Below, piece after piece: positions 39,511 to 48,846 of a DNA stretch of 64,000 nucleotides. This stretch comes from Holophagales bacterium (lineage in GTDB: Bacteria; Acidobacteriota; Thermoanaerobaculia; Multivoradales; Multivoraceae). Both the position numbers and the translations under genes were made by a program. The stretch covers positions 1 to 64,000 of the forward strand of contig VYDI01000004.1 of NCBI GenBank assembly GCA_009843505.1. The letters are read 5' to 3'. Within the stretch, counting starts at the first letter, position 1. Each line of letters opens with the position of its first letter. The notes under the pieces are model-generated. The model saw nothing but the letters and a program-made list of their open reading frames with translations. It made no database searches and was not told the origin of the DNA.

Positions 39511-40239
39511 GTGGACGACCTGGTTCGGGCATGCCAGCCGCTGTGGCCAAGGGGAATCTCGGTCTTCCTTTCGCACCAGGCCCGCTTTCGCAATCCGCTG
39601 TCACCCGTTGACCGGGAGGCCCTGGCCGATTCGGACGCGGCGGCGGATCCGGCCGTCGTGGCCATCGTCGCGGAGGAACTCCCGGAGCGGCTCGACCGGC
39701 TCGAGCGGGGCACCTACTTCCCGGTGCCGCTGGCCAGAGCGGTCGCCGGGGGACGCGGCTTCGACGACGCGCTGATGTCGTTCCACTACCCGCCGGTCGT
39801 GGTCGACGCGGACCGGCGCTGGTTCTGGAAGGGGCAACCCGTGGCGGAGCGCATCCGGCGTTTCTTCGTCCAGCACATCGGCTTCGAACGGGCCCTTGGC
39901 GTCTGGTTCGTCGAGTACCGGGTCAACGACGGCTGGTGGGACAAGTGCTACCTCGACTGCGCGACCACGCCCCTGGTAGCGGTTCAACTGGGAGAAGGGA
40001 CCGAAGACGGGGAGGGCCGGGTCGTCGCCGATCTGAGCAACGGCGGCACCGACACACTCGATCCCGATTCATTGCGCCTGGACGACCAGGAACGGCTGTT
40101 CGCGACGTCCGCTGACCACGGGCTGGTCGAGATCGCGGACGCGCCCCGCTTCGCGCTGCTGCGGACGGTGTCCGAGGACTGCCGGACGGTGGAGTTCGCC
40201 GGAGCCCGGCGAACGCTCCGCTGGCCCGACGACGATTGA
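39511..40239 (+). CDS. Cytosolic protein, possibly DUF1285-like
   Basis: This 242-residue protein lacks signal or membrane segments. The middle (about 90-160: VVVDADRRWFWKGQPVAERI, FFVQHIGFERALGVWFVEYR, LDCATTPLVAVQLGEG) recalls DUF1285, whose members share a WF-x-x-G-x-P-I turn and an APFVAVE segment, though here the N-terminal 80 residues are extra. Assignment is tentative. GTG 39511 is chosen because upstream codons read the RND pump end. It is downstream of the RND operon by 20 bases. A hairpin- and REP-bearing gap follows. Confidence 0.45.
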   Translation: MDDLVRACQPLWPRGISVFLSHQARFRNPLSPVDREALADSDAAADPAVVAIVAEELPERLDRLERGTYFPVPLARAVAGGRGFDDALMSFHYPPVVVDADRRWFWKGQPVAERIRRFFVQHIGFERALGVWFVEYRVNDGWWDKCYLDCATTPLVAVQLGEGTEDGEGRVVADLSNGGTDTLDPDSLRLDDQERLFATSADHGLVEIADAPRFALLRTVSEDCRTVEFAGARRTLRWPDDD

Positions 40240-40245
40240 ATCGGA

Positions 40246-40265
40246 CGCCGGCCTCGCGGCCGGCG
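40246..40265. terminator. Stem-loop after the DUF1285-like gene
   Basis: CGCCGGC-CTCGCG-GCCGGCG gives a 7-base stem and a 6-base loop 6 bases after the stop codon. It could be a terminator between the convergent genes; there is no T-run. Confidence 0.4.
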
Positions 40266-40292
40266 GCGCTGGTCCGGCCGCCTCCGGCGGCA

Positions 40293-40320
40293 GCCGGCGG
40301 GGACGCCGGCGCACCCAGTG
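40293..40320 (-). repeat. REP-like element, copy B
   Basis: Read on the minus strand: CACTGGGTGC then a perfect hairpin GCCGGCG-TCCC-CGCCGGC. It begins 4 bases after the stop codon of the M16 peptidase gene. It shares the 19-base core with copies A and C. Confidence 0.75.
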
Positions 40321-40324
40321 TTTG

Positions 40325-43093
40325 CTAGCCCTCCAGCGAGTTCCCGTCGGTGTCGAGGAAACGCATCTCGCCAAGGTCCAAAGCCCGGATCTTCTCCTCG
40401 ATCCGTACCCGGTCGCCGACGACGATCCAGACCAGGTTGTCGGGTTGGAGTACGCGGTCCGCTTGAGCGCTGACGTCTGAGAGGCCGACTCCCCGTACAG
40501 CGTCCGAGAACGTGTCCCAGTAGTCGTCCGGCAGGTCGAAGCGGGTCATCTCGATGAGGCTCGCCATCACCGCGCCGTTCGTTTCCCAGCGCCCCGGCAG
40601 GGTCAGCGTGTTCTGGTCCGTCACCTTGGCCAGCTCGTCCGCCGTCGGCGGCCTGCTGCCTCCGCTCCGGATGCCGCGAATCTCCTTGTCGATCTCGGCC
40701 ATCGACTCGGCCGTTCGGTCGGTCTGGACCGGCGCGAACGCATAGTACGGCCGCTGGCCGGCGGCGTCGAGGAGGATCGCCCGGGCGCCGTACGACCAGC
40801 CCTTGGCCTCGCGCAGGTTCAGGTTGATCCGCGACGTGAAACCGCCGCCTATGATGTCGTTCATCGCCTCAATCTGGAGGTTCCGGGGATCGCCCTTCGG
40901 TGGCGCGAGCTGGCCGGCGAAGATGATCGACTGCGCGGAGTCCGGCCGGTCGATCAGGTAGACGACCGTCTCGGGTTGGGGCGCGACGTCCGCCAGGTTC
41001 TTGGCGGGCAGGTCGCCCGCTTCCCAGCTCGCAAAGCGGGACTCGATCGCCGGTAGCAGGTCATCCATCGTGATGTCGCCGACGACGATCAGGGTCGCGT
41101 TGTTCGGCTTGAACCAGGTGTCGTGGAACGCTTGCAGGGCGTCGACATCGAGCGCGCCTACCGACTCCTCGGTTCCCGAGCCGGTCAGCGGATTGCTGTA
41201 TGCGTGCCCCTTGCCGTAGAGGATGCGGGGCAGGACGCGCTGGGCCATCGACACCGGCTGCACCTTCTCGCGGCCGATGCCAGCCAGTTGCTGTTGCTGC
41301 TGGCGCTCGAACTCGTCCTCCGGGAAGGAGGGGTTCAGGATGACGTCGGCGAACAGGTCGAGGGACTCGTCGAGATTCTCCACGAGTGCGCTCATCGAAA
41401 CGGTCGACACGTCGAGGTTCGAACCCGCTCCGAGATTGGCGCCGAGGCTGTCGAGCGTGTCCGAGATTCCGAGCGCGTCGCGGGACGTCGTGCCCTCGTC
41501 GAGCATCCCCATCGCCATCCGCGCGGTGCCCGGCAGGGCGAACTGATCGGAGGCGTAGCCGGCGTCGAGCAGCATGGTCAGGTTGACGACCGGCACCGCG
41601 TCGCGCCGGGCCAGGATGAGGCTCAGACCGTTGTCGAGTTCCGCGGTTTCGCGCGCCGGGAACGAAGCGGAAGGGAACTCGGCGACCTCCGGCGGACCGG
41701 ATGAGCGGTCGACCGTGCTGTCGCTCGTCGTGTAGGTGGCGAAGGGCCTCACCTCGACGGTCAGAACACCGTCGTTCAGCCACTCGACGGCCGCGCCGTG
41801 GACGTCGGCGACGGTGGCGCTCAGGAGGTTCGCCTGCGTCGTCTTGTGGCCATCGGGGCTGCCGAGGTAGACCTCGCTGGCCGCCAGCACGTCGGACTTG
41901 CCGCCGAAGCCGCCGATCCGTTCGACGCCTCGAATGAAGCTGGCCCGCGTGCTGGCCTGCGCCCGCGCCAGTTCGGCCGCGGTCGGTCCCGAGGCGAGGA
42001 AGGCCTCGAGTTCCTCGTCGAGGACGGCCTCGACCTCGGCGAGGTCCTGGCCGGGCGTGGCGGTCGCGATGATGAGGAACAGGCTGCCGAACTGGCGGGT
42101 CATGACGAACGCGCTGACATCGGTGGCGATCTGATCGTCGTAGACCAGCCGCTTGTAGAGGCGGGAACTCTTGCCGGCGGCCAGGACATCGCTGGCCAGG
42201 GAGAGGTGATCGACGGAATTGTCCCTCACCGTGGCGACGTTCCAGGCCTTGTAGACCCGGGCCTGGGGCACCCGGTCCTGGAGGACGATCCGGCTCGGCT
42301 CGCTCCGGCGGGCAAGGGAAACGTCGGGCTTGATCAGCGGCGGTCCGGAGGGGATGTGGCCGAAGTACCTCTCGACCCGCGCCTTCACGTCCTCGGCCTC
42401 GACGTCGCCGGCAACCACCAGGACCGCGTTGGCGGCGCCGTACCAGGTGTCGAACCACTCGTGCACGTCGGCCAGCGAGGCGGCGTTCAGGTCCTCCATC
42501 GAGCCGATCGTCGAGTGGTCGTAGGGGTGGCCGTCGGGGTAGGTGTTCTCGAAGATCGTCAGGAAGACCTTGCCGTAGGGCTGGTTCTCGCCCTGGCGCT
42601 TCTCGTTCTGGACCACGCCCCGCTGCTCGTCGAGCCGGGCCTGGTCGACCGCCGCGCGCATGTGGCCCATGCGGTCCGACTCCATCCACAGCGCCATGTC
42701 GAGCGCGGTCGTCGGCACGACCTGGAAGTAGTTCGTCCGGTCCTGGTTCGTCGTCCCGTTCATGCCGGTCGCGCCGACCCGGTCGAAGGGCTTGAAGTAG
42801 TCGTCGTTGAAGTGCTCGCTGCCGTTGAACATCAGGTGCTCGAACAGGTGCGCGAAGCCGGTCTTGCCGACCTTCTCGTCGCCGGCGCCGACGTCGTACC
42901 AGACGTTGACGGCGACGATCGGCGCCTTGTGGTCCTCGTGGACGATGAGCCGCAGCCCGTTGTCGAGCACGTACTTCGTGTTGGGGATGTCGACCACGTC
43001 GGCCGACGGAGTGCCGGTGCCGGCGGACTCGCCACAGGCCGTGGCGAAGATCAGGAGGCAGAGGGCAGAGGGCGCGCTGAGCAGTCGCTTCAC
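40325..43093 (-). CDS. M16 family zinc metallopeptidase, lipoprotein
   Basis: This pitrilysin-type peptidase has 922 residues in two fused M16 halves. The active inverted zinc motif HLFEH is at 82-86. The second half (from about 490, SASFPARETAELDNGLSLIL) lacks the motif, as in two-domain non-catalytic partners. A lipobox (LLIFATAC, Cys20) predicts a lipoprotein. The GTG at 43093 follows AAGGAG at 8 bases; a longer frame to 43183 is rejected. It comes 41 bases after the gamma-glutamyltransferase gene on the same strand. Confidence 0.92.
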   Translation of the reverse strand: MKRLLSAPSALCLLIFATACGESAGTGTPSADVVDIPNTKYVLDNGLRLIVHEDHKAPIVAVNVWYDVGAGDEKVGKTGFAHLFEHLMFNGSEHFNDDYFKPFDRVGATGMNGTTNQDRTNYFQVVPTTALDMALWMESDRMGHMRAAVDQARLDEQRGVVQNEKRQGENQPYGKVFLTIFENTYPDGHPYDHSTIGSMEDLNAASLADVHEWFDTWYGAANAVLVVAGDVEAEDVKARVERYFGHIPSGPPLIKPDVSLARRSEPSRIVLQDRVPQARVYKAWNVATVRDNSVDHLSLASDVLAAGKSSRLYKRLVYDDQIATDVSAFVMTRQFGSLFLIIATATPGQDLAEVEAVLDEELEAFLASGPTAAELARAQASTRASFIRGVERIGGFGGKSDVLAASEVYLGSPDGHKTTQANLLSATVADVHGAAVEWLNDGVLTVEVRPFATYTTSDSTVDRSSGPPEVAEFPSASFPARETAELDNGLSLILARRDAVPVVNLTMLLDAGYASDQFALPGTARMAMGMLDEGTTSRDALGISDTLDSLGANLGAGSNLDVSTVSMSALVENLDESLDLFADVILNPSFPEDEFERQQQQQLAGIGREKVQPVSMAQRVLPRILYGKGHAYSNPLTGSGTEESVGALDVDALQAFHDTWFKPNNATLIVVGDITMDDLLPAIESRFASWEAGDLPAKNLADVAPQPETVVYLIDRPDSAQSIIFAGQLAPPKGDPRNLQIEAMNDIIGGGFTSRINLNLREAKGWSYGARAILLDAAGQRPYYAFAPVQTDRTAESMAEIDKEIRGIRSGGSRPPTADELAKVTDQNTLTLPGRWETNGAVMASLIEMTRFDLPDDYWDTFSDAVRGVGLSDVSAQADRVLQPDNLVWIVVGDRVRIEEKIRALDLGEMRFLDTDGNSLEG

Positions 43094-43134
43094 GGGCGGT
43101 CTCCTTGAGTCAAGAGGGGCGGTCGAATCCGTCG

Positions 43135-45054
43135 TCACCAGGCGATGCCGTAGTCCTCGCCGTAGTCGCTGGCGCCGCCCCACATGGTGCCGTTCTCGCG
43201 GTCGAACCAGATCGCGGTGATCGGTCCGGAAGTGCGATCCAGCGCGCGCACGCGGTAGCCCATGCGGCGGAGTTCAGCCCGCACCCAGGGCGGGACGTCG
43301 CTGCGGACATCGAGGTCTCCCGGCCGCGATTCGTGCGCTCCGAAGGAGCTCTGCATCTGGTGGCTGGTGATGTTCGCCGCTTCGACGGCTTCCTGGACGT
43401 TCATGCCGAACTCGACGACGTTCAGGAAGAACTGGAGCAGGTTCTGGTCCTGGGTGTCGCCGCCCTGGACGGCGAACGAAAGGTAGGGCGAGCCATCCTT
43501 GAGCGCCATGCCAGGGGTAAGAGTGGCGCGGGGCCGCTTTCCCGGCTCGGGCAGGTTGTACGGGTTGAGCCCCGGGTCGAGCACGAAGCTCTGCATCCGT
43601 TGGCTCATGCCGATGCCGGTGCGGCCGGCGATCACGGCGGGGATCCAGGCGCCGCTGGGGGTCACTGACACGACCCAGCCCTCGGCGTCGGCAGCCTGGA
43701 TCGAGGTCGTCCCGGCCGTGAAGGCCTCCTCGTAGGTCATTCGCGGCAAGGGCTGTCGGCCGGCCGACGCCTGCTGGAAGCCCTGCTCGCCTTCGGCGTC
43801 CGCAGCCGGCGGAATCGGCGTCCACTGCTCGAGCAGGTCGAGGAAGGGGTTCTCGCCCTCCTGGAAGGCGTACGGATCGCCCGGGCGGGCGTTCTCGTCG
43901 TTCCGCCTCCAGTCGATCGACTCGTAGCGCGCGCGGGCGTAGTTCTTGGAGAGCAGGCCCTCGAGCGGCTCCTCAGGCGGGTAATAGGGGTCGCCGTAGT
44001 AGAAGTCGCGGTCGGCGAAGGCGAGGTTCATCGCCTGGTAGAGGGTGTGGATGTAGCGGGCCGAGTTGTAGCCCATCGCTTTCAGGTCGGCGTTCTCGAG
44101 GATGTTCAGCGCCTGGAGCATGACCGGCCCCTGGACCCACGACGTCAGCTTGTAGACGTCGACGCCGCGGTAGCTCGTGCGCACCGGTTCCTCGATGTGG
44201 ACCTGCCAGCGGTCCAGGTCGGCCATCGTGTGGAGACCGCCCAGTTCGCGCGAGCCGCGGACGAACTCCTCGGCGATATCGCCGCGGTAGAAGCGGTCGT
44301 AGGCGGCGGCCAGGGCCTGCTCCCGGGTCCTGCCCTGCTTGAGCGCCGCGGCCTCGGCGTCGACGAGCTTGCGCAGCGTGTCGAGCAGGTCCGGCTGGCG
44401 GAAGATCTCGCCCTCCCTCGGCGCCGCGCGCCCCTCGCCGCTCTCGGACGACAGGTGGGGCAGGAACACCCGTGCCGAGTCCGGCCACTGCTGGAGCATC
44501 TCCCTGCGCCGCTCCATGTTGTCGGCCTGGGCGCGCTCGATCGGGTAGCCGTCCGCCATCTGAATGGACGGTTCGAGCACTTCGGCCAGGCTCATCGTCC
44601 CGTAGTGCGCGAGCATGACGATCAGCCCGCCTGGGGTGCCCGGCGTCACCGCCGCGAGCGGTCCGTACTCGGGTGGGTAGACATGGCCCTGGTCACGGTA
44701 GAACTCGACCGTCGCACCGGTCGGCGCGACGCCGAGCGCGTTGATCCCGACCACCTCGTTGTTCCGCGGGTCGAAGATCAGGGCCTGGGTTTCCCCGCCC
44801 CAGCCGAGCGTGTCCCACATCGTCGACGTGGCCGCGAGCATGGCGCACGTCGCGTCCACGGCGTTGCCGCCGCGGGCGAAGATCAGCGCGCCGGCCGTGG
44901 CGGCCAGCGGTTTGCCGGTCACGGCCACCCAGTGCCGGCCGTGCAGGACGGGCTTGACGGTGCGCTGGGCGAGGGCCGGAGCGGCGGCGCAAACGGCGGC
45001 GATGGCGAGCGCCAGGAGACGAACGCGGAAACCAGGGGCCAGCGTGGGGGTCAT
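43135..45054 (-). CDS. Gamma-glutamyltransferase, exported
   Basis: This Ntn-type hydrolase transfers or hydrolyses gamma-glutamyl groups of glutathione-like compounds (639 aa, a little longer than the usual 550-580). A signal peptide (LLALAIAAVCAAAPALA, cleavage about residue 29) directs it to the periplasm. Family motifs include RGGNAVDATCAMLAA and TPGTPGGL. The autocleavage nucleophile is expected at Thr449 in FTAGTTSIQAADAEG, where family members have GTTHxSVVD; here His is replaced by Ser. Upstream bases are shared with the divergent alcohol dehydrogenase gene. Confidence 0.9.
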   Translation of the reverse strand: MTPTLAPGFRVRLLALAIAAVCAAAPALAQRTVKPVLHGRHWVAVTGKPLAATAGALIFARGGNAVDATCAMLAATSTMWDTLGWGGETQALIFDPRNNEVVGINALGVAPTGATVEFYRDQGHVYPPEYGPLAAVTPGTPGGLIVMLAHYGTMSLAEVLEPSIQMADGYPIERAQADNMERRREMLQQWPDSARVFLPHLSSESGEGRAAPREGEIFRQPDLLDTLRKLVDAEAAALKQGRTREQALAAAYDRFYRGDIAEEFVRGSRELGGLHTMADLDRWQVHIEEPVRTSYRGVDVYKLTSWVQGPVMLQALNILENADLKAMGYNSARYIHTLYQAMNLAFADRDFYYGDPYYPPEEPLEGLLSKNYARARYESIDWRRNDENARPGDPYAFQEGENPFLDLLEQWTPIPPAADAEGEQGFQQASAGRQPLPRMTYEEAFTAGTTSIQAADAEGWVVSVTPSGAWIPAVIAGRTGIGMSQRMQSFVLDPGLNPYNLPEPGKRPRATLTPGMALKDGSPYLSFAVQGGDTQDQNLLQFFLNVVEFGMNVQEAVEAANITSHQMQSSFGAHESRPGDLDVRSDVPPWVRAELRRMGYRVRALDRTSGPITAIWFDRENGTMWGGASDYGEDYGIAW

Positions 45055-45167
45055 CAGGGCAGCTTATCGCCGCCGCGCGCCGGATCCCGCTGCGTGGCGG
45101 TCGGGAGGCAGCCGTCGCCGCTGATAGCCTGCCGGTTTCTCACTCGAAGCCACGAGGACTCCGCTCC

Positions 45168-46271
45168 ATGAAAGCAGCCGTTTTCCACGAAGTCGGGCAA
45201 CCGCTCGAGATCACCGACGTCGCGATCAGCAAGCCGGGACCGCACGAGATCCTCGTCCGGAGTTCGGTGGTCGGGGTCTGCCACAGCGACCTGCACTTCG
45301 TGGACGGGCTGTGGCCGATTCGCACACCGGCGATCCTCGGCCACGAAGCGTCCGGGATCGTCGAGGAGGTGGGTTCCGAGGTGCGCTACGTCGAGCCGGG
45401 CGACCATGTGATCACCTGTCTCTCCGTGTTCTGCGGCTACTGCGAGTACTGCATGAGCGGCGAGCCGGCGCTCTGCGACAAGCGCGCTACGCGACGGCCG
45501 AGAACGGAGGAACCGCGGCTGGCGTTGCCGGCGAGCAACGGCGGCGGTCCGCGCCCTATCTCTCAGTTCGCCGATCTGGCCTCGTTCGCGGAGCAGATGC
45601 TGGTGCATGAGAACGCGGTGGTGAAGATCAGGAAGGACATGCCGCTCGACCGGGCGGCGGTCATCGGCTGCGCCGTGATCACCGGCGTGGGCGCGGCGTT
45701 CCGGACCGCGGCGGTGGAGCCCGGGTCGACGGTCGCGGTCATCGGCTGTGGCGGCATCGGCCTGTCGACGATCAACGGCGCGGACCTGGCCGGGGCCTCG
45801 CGCATCATCGCCATCGACCGCGTGGCGTCGAAGCTCGATCTTGCCAGGGCGTTCGGCGCCACCGACACGATCGACGCATCGGACGGCGACACGGTGAAGC
45901 AGGTGCTGGATCTCACCGGCGGCGGCGTCCACTACGCCTTCGAGGCGATCGGGCTCAAGGCCACGGCGGAGCAGGCGTGGGCGATGCTGCGGCCGGGCGG
46001 TACGGCCACCGTCATCGGCATGGTGCCGATGGGCCAGAAGGTCGAGATCCCGGGCCACGAGTTGCTGCAGTCCAAGTGTCTGCAGGGCTGCACGATGGGA
46101 TCGAACCGATTCCGCGTCGACATGCCGCGCCTGGTTGAGTTTTACCTGGGCGGCCGGCTGAAGCTCGATGAGCTGATCTCGGACCGGATCGAGTTCTCGC
46201 AGATCAACGAGGCCCTGCAGAACCTGAAGACCGGCGAGGTCGCGCGCCAGGTCATCGTGTTCGATGAATAG
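45168..46271 (+). CDS. Zinc-dependent alcohol dehydrogenase (class III-like)
   Basis: This is a 367-residue medium-chain dehydrogenase/reductase. Catalytic zinc ligands Cys38, His59 and Glu60 (CHSD; GHEAS) and structural zinc Cys89, Cys92, Cys95 and Cys103 are present, along with the Rossmann motif VAVIGCGGIGLSTI. It is like the mycothiol/NDMA-linked and formaldehyde-type group in layout; the substrate is unknown. GAGGA precedes the ATG. The last 8 bases overlap the M20 hydrolase gene, so the two are coupled. Confidence 0.93.
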   Translation: MKAAVFHEVGQPLEITDVAISKPGPHEILVRSSVVGVCHSDLHFVDGLWPIRTPAILGHEASGIVEEVGSEVRYVEPGDHVITCLSVFCGYCEYCMSGEPALCDKRATRRPRTEEPRLALPASNGGGPRPISQFADLASFAEQMLVHENAVVKIRKDMPLDRAAVIGCAVITGVGAAFRTAAVEPGSTVAVIGCGGIGLSTINGADLAGASRIIAIDRVASKLDLARAFGATDTIDASDGDTVKQVLDLTGGGVHYAFEAIGLKATAEQAWAMLRPGGTATVIGMVPMGQKVEIPGHELLQSKCLQGCTMGSNRFRVDMPRLVEFYLGGRLKLDELISDRIEFSQINEALQNLKTGEVARQVIVFDE

Positions 46272-47721
46272 GCGGATGCGCGCGGCCGCCGCTGCCTGCT
46301 GCGCCCTCGTTCTCCTTCCTCTCGCCCCGGCAGCCGGCGGCGGGGTGGTGGAGAAGGCGGGCCTGGAGGCTGCGGTGGCGGAGCGGGCCGAGTTGCTCTG
46401 GGACGCCGCGAGAAAGATCTGGGAGTGGGCCGAGCCGGGCTACCAGGAGACCAAGTCCTCGGCGCTGCTGGGCTCCCTGGTCGAAGAGGAGGGGTTCGAG
46501 GTCACGCGCGGGGTCGCTGGTATCCCGACCAGCTTCGTCGCTTCGTTCGGAGCCGGTCGCCCCGTGATCGCGATTCTGGCCGAGTTCGACGCCCTGCCGG
46601 GACTGTCTCAGGAGGCGGTTCCCACCCGTTCTCCACGGGAGGGAACGGACTGGGGCCACGCCTGCGGCCACCACCTGTTCGGCGCCGGCTCGCTCGGTGC
46701 CGCGCTGGCGGTGGCCGACGGCATCCGCGGCGGCGCGATCGGGGGCACCGTACGGCTCTACGGCACGCCGGCGGAAGAGGGCGGCGGCGCCAAGGCCTTC
46801 ATGGCTCGCGCCGGGCTGTTCGACGACGTGGACGCGGTGCTGCACTGGCACCCGGGTGACGGGAACTCGGCTGGCGATCCGACGAACCTGGCCCGGGTGG
46901 CGGCGAAGTTCCGCTACCGCGGGCGGAGCGCCCATGCCGCGGCGTCGCCCGAAGCGGGCCGGTCGGCGCTCGACGCGGTGGCGATTCTGAACTACGGTGC
47001 GGAGCTTCTCCGGGAGCACACGCCGGACCGGACCCGCATTCATCACGTGATCACCGCGGGCGGCGACGCACCGAACGTGGTGCCGGCGTTCGCCGAGGCG
47101 TACTACTACGTGCGCCATCCGGAAATGGACGTGGCGCGCTCGATCTACGACCGTCTGGTGCTCGTGGCCGAAGGCGCCGCCCACGCCACGGAGACCGAGC
47201 TGGAGATCGAGTTCCTGGGCGGCATCCACAACCTGCTGCCGAACGACACGCTGTCCAGGGTCTCGCTCGCCAACTTCAGGGACCTCATCGACATCGGCTA
47301 CACGGAAGGGGAGAAGGCGTGGGCCAGGAAGCTTCAGGAGTCGTTGCTCAAGCCACGGCCCCTGGCCTCCGTCTCCGAACTCAGCGACGATACCGGCAAG
47401 ACGACTCTCGGTTCGACGGATGTGGGCGACGTCTCCTGGGTGGCCCCGACGACGGGCATCCGGACGGCGTGCTGGGTACCAGGCACGCCGGCCCATTCCT
47501 GGCAGGCGGTCGCCGCCGGCGGCACGACGATCGGCCGGCAGGGCATGCTGATGGCCGCCCGCGTTCTGGCCGCGACGGCCTGGGATCTGCTTGCCGATCC
47601 CTCGATCGTCGAAGCGGCGAGGGAGGAGCTCGACCGCCGGCTGGCCGACCGCCCGTACCGCGCCGCCCTCGAAGAGGGTCAGCAGCCGCCGCTCGACTAT
47701 CGCAAAGCGCCCGAGCGCTAG
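46264..47721 (+). CDS. Exported M20 peptidase/amidohydrolase (AbgB-like)
   Basis: This is a 485-residue zinc amidohydrolase resembling the p-aminobenzoyl-glutamate hydrolase subunit B in length and motifs: GHACGHHLFGAGSLG (131-145), YGTPAEEGGGAKAFM, and SAHAAASPEAGRSALDAV. Metal ligands of the M20 type, including the early Cys/His pair, are seen. A signal-like N-terminus (AAAAACCALVLLPLAPAAGG, residues 7-26) indicates export, unlike E. coli AbgB. Its ATG overlaps the alcohol dehydrogenase stop. The stop is interleaved with that of the convergent DUF3187-like gene (CTAG). Confidence 0.88.
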   Translation: MNRRMRAAAAACCALVLLPLAPAAGGGVVEKAGLEAAVAERAELLWDAARKIWEWAEPGYQETKSSALLGSLVEEEGFEVTRGVAGIPTSFVASFGAGRPVIAILAEFDALPGLSQEAVPTRSPREGTDWGHACGHHLFGAGSLGAALAVADGIRGGAIGGTVRLYGTPAEEGGGAKAFMARAGLFDDVDAVLHWHPGDGNSAGDPTNLARVAAKFRYRGRSAHAAASPEAGRSALDAVAILNYGAELLREHTPDRTRIHHVITAGGDAPNVVPAFAEAYYYVRHPEMDVARSIYDRLVLVAEGAAHATETELEIEFLGGIHNLLPNDTLSRVSLANFRDLIDIGYTEGEKAWARKLQESLLKPRPLASVSELSDDTGKTTLGSTDVGDVSWVAPTTGIRTACWVPGTPAHSWQAVAAGGTTIGRQGMLMAARVLAATAWDLLADPSIVEAAREELDRRLADRPYRAALEEGQQPPLDYRKAPER

Positions 47722-48845
47722 CTCGATCCGGTGCGGAACCGGATGCCTGCCTGCAGGCTGACGTCGACGGCGGAGCCGTACTTGAAGGTGTTGTTGGTGA
47801 GGCTGAAGTAGGCGGAGCGCTTGATCTGGCCGGGGGTGGGGTCGAGTCTTCGGGTCCAGCCGACGTCGATGAGGGTCGCGGTGACGCCGAGGATGGAGAG
47901 GTTGAGCTGGCGGAAGGGGCTCTGCTGGTGACGGAGTTGAAGGACGATCGAGGACCTGGGGCCGACAGGGCGTTCGCCGGCGATGGCGACGGTGATGATG
48001 TTCTGCGGCTCGAGCGTCAGCAGGTCGTGGCTGCCGAGGCGGGTGAAGCCGGCGTTGCCGTGGAGGGTCCAGCGCCGCCAGGGCCGGGATACCAGGTACT
48101 GGATCGCGGCGTCGACCGAGCCGGTGCCGTGGAAACGGTCGTCGTCGGCGGTGGGGAGCTTGAGCTGGACCTGGACGGCCTGCCGCCAGGCGCCTGATTC
48201 CGGTCCGAGACCGGACTTGAGCGAGACGATCGTTTCCCCGACGCCGAGCCCTGCCTGCTCGACGCGCACGAACCGGAGCTGTTCCCCGTAGCCGCCGGGG
48301 CCGTCGCGGCGGAAGTAGAGGGCGTAGCCGTTCTCGAGGGTCTGGGGTCGCCCGGACTGGCGGAAGCCGAAGAAGTCGTGGAAACCCTCGATCAGCGGGT
48401 CGATGACGCCGCCGTCGGCGTTGACGAGGCTGGCCTTGAGCCCGAGTTCGAGCCGCCGTCCGACGCGCCTGCGCGCGTCGAGCGTCAGCCGGTGGACCTC
48501 CATGTCGGCGAAGTAGATTCCTTCGAAGCCGGGCCAGGGCGAGATGCCGTCGAGTTCTTCGACCGTGACCGGGCCCCGGTAGCGGCGCGCCTCGATGACT
48601 TCGGAGACGGACGGCGACCGCAGCCAGAAGCTGGAGAGGCTGAGACTCGCTGTGACTTGCCAGCGGCCGTCGCCGACCTCCGGGGCGGCCGGCGCCTCGA
48701 TCGGAAGGCTGAGGAAACCCGAGCCGCTGCCCAGCCAGGCCTCAGCCACGGGCAGCGGACCGAACCGGTGTTCCTGGGCGCCGAGGGAAGACGCAGCCGC
48801 GAGCGCGCTCGCCGCTGCCGCGAGGACGGTCAGGCGAGGCAGCAG
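47718..48845 (-). CDS. DUF3187-like outer-membrane-type protein, probable CTG start
   Basis: The protein (375 aa if started at 48845) resembles DUF3187 outer-membrane proteins: PLPVAEAWLGSGSGFLSLPI, then a beta-rich body ending ...VDVSLQAGIRFRTGSS. The first ATG/GTG-type codon, GTG 48749, would drop the signal peptide. In frame upstream, LPRLTVLAAAASALAAASS then LGAQEHRFG reads as a complete signal peptide with cleavage after GA. No ATG, GTG or TTG precedes it; two CTG codons (48845-48843, 48842-48840) do, directly behind the coxL stop at 48847-48849. I infer a CTG start. Function is unknown. Confidence 0.7.
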   Translation of the reverse strand: MLPRLTVLAAAASALAAASSLGAQEHRFGPLPVAEAWLGSGSGFLSLPIEAPAAPEVGDGRWQVTASLSLSSFWLRSPSVSEVIEARRYRGPVTVEELDGISPWPGFEGIYFADMEVHRLTLDARRRVGRRLELGLKASLVNADGGVIDPLIEGFHDFFGFRQSGRPQTLENGYALYFRRDGPGGYGEQLRFVRVEQAGLGVGETIVSLKSGLGPESGAWRQAVQVQLKLPTADDDRFHGTGSVDAAIQYLVSRPWRRWTLHGNAGFTRLGSHDLLTLEPQNIITVAIAGERPVGPRSSIVLQLRHQQSPFRQLNLSILGVTATLIDVGWTRRLDPTPGQIKRSAYFSLTNNTFKYGSAVDVSLQAGIRFRTGSS

Positions 48846-48846
48846 G

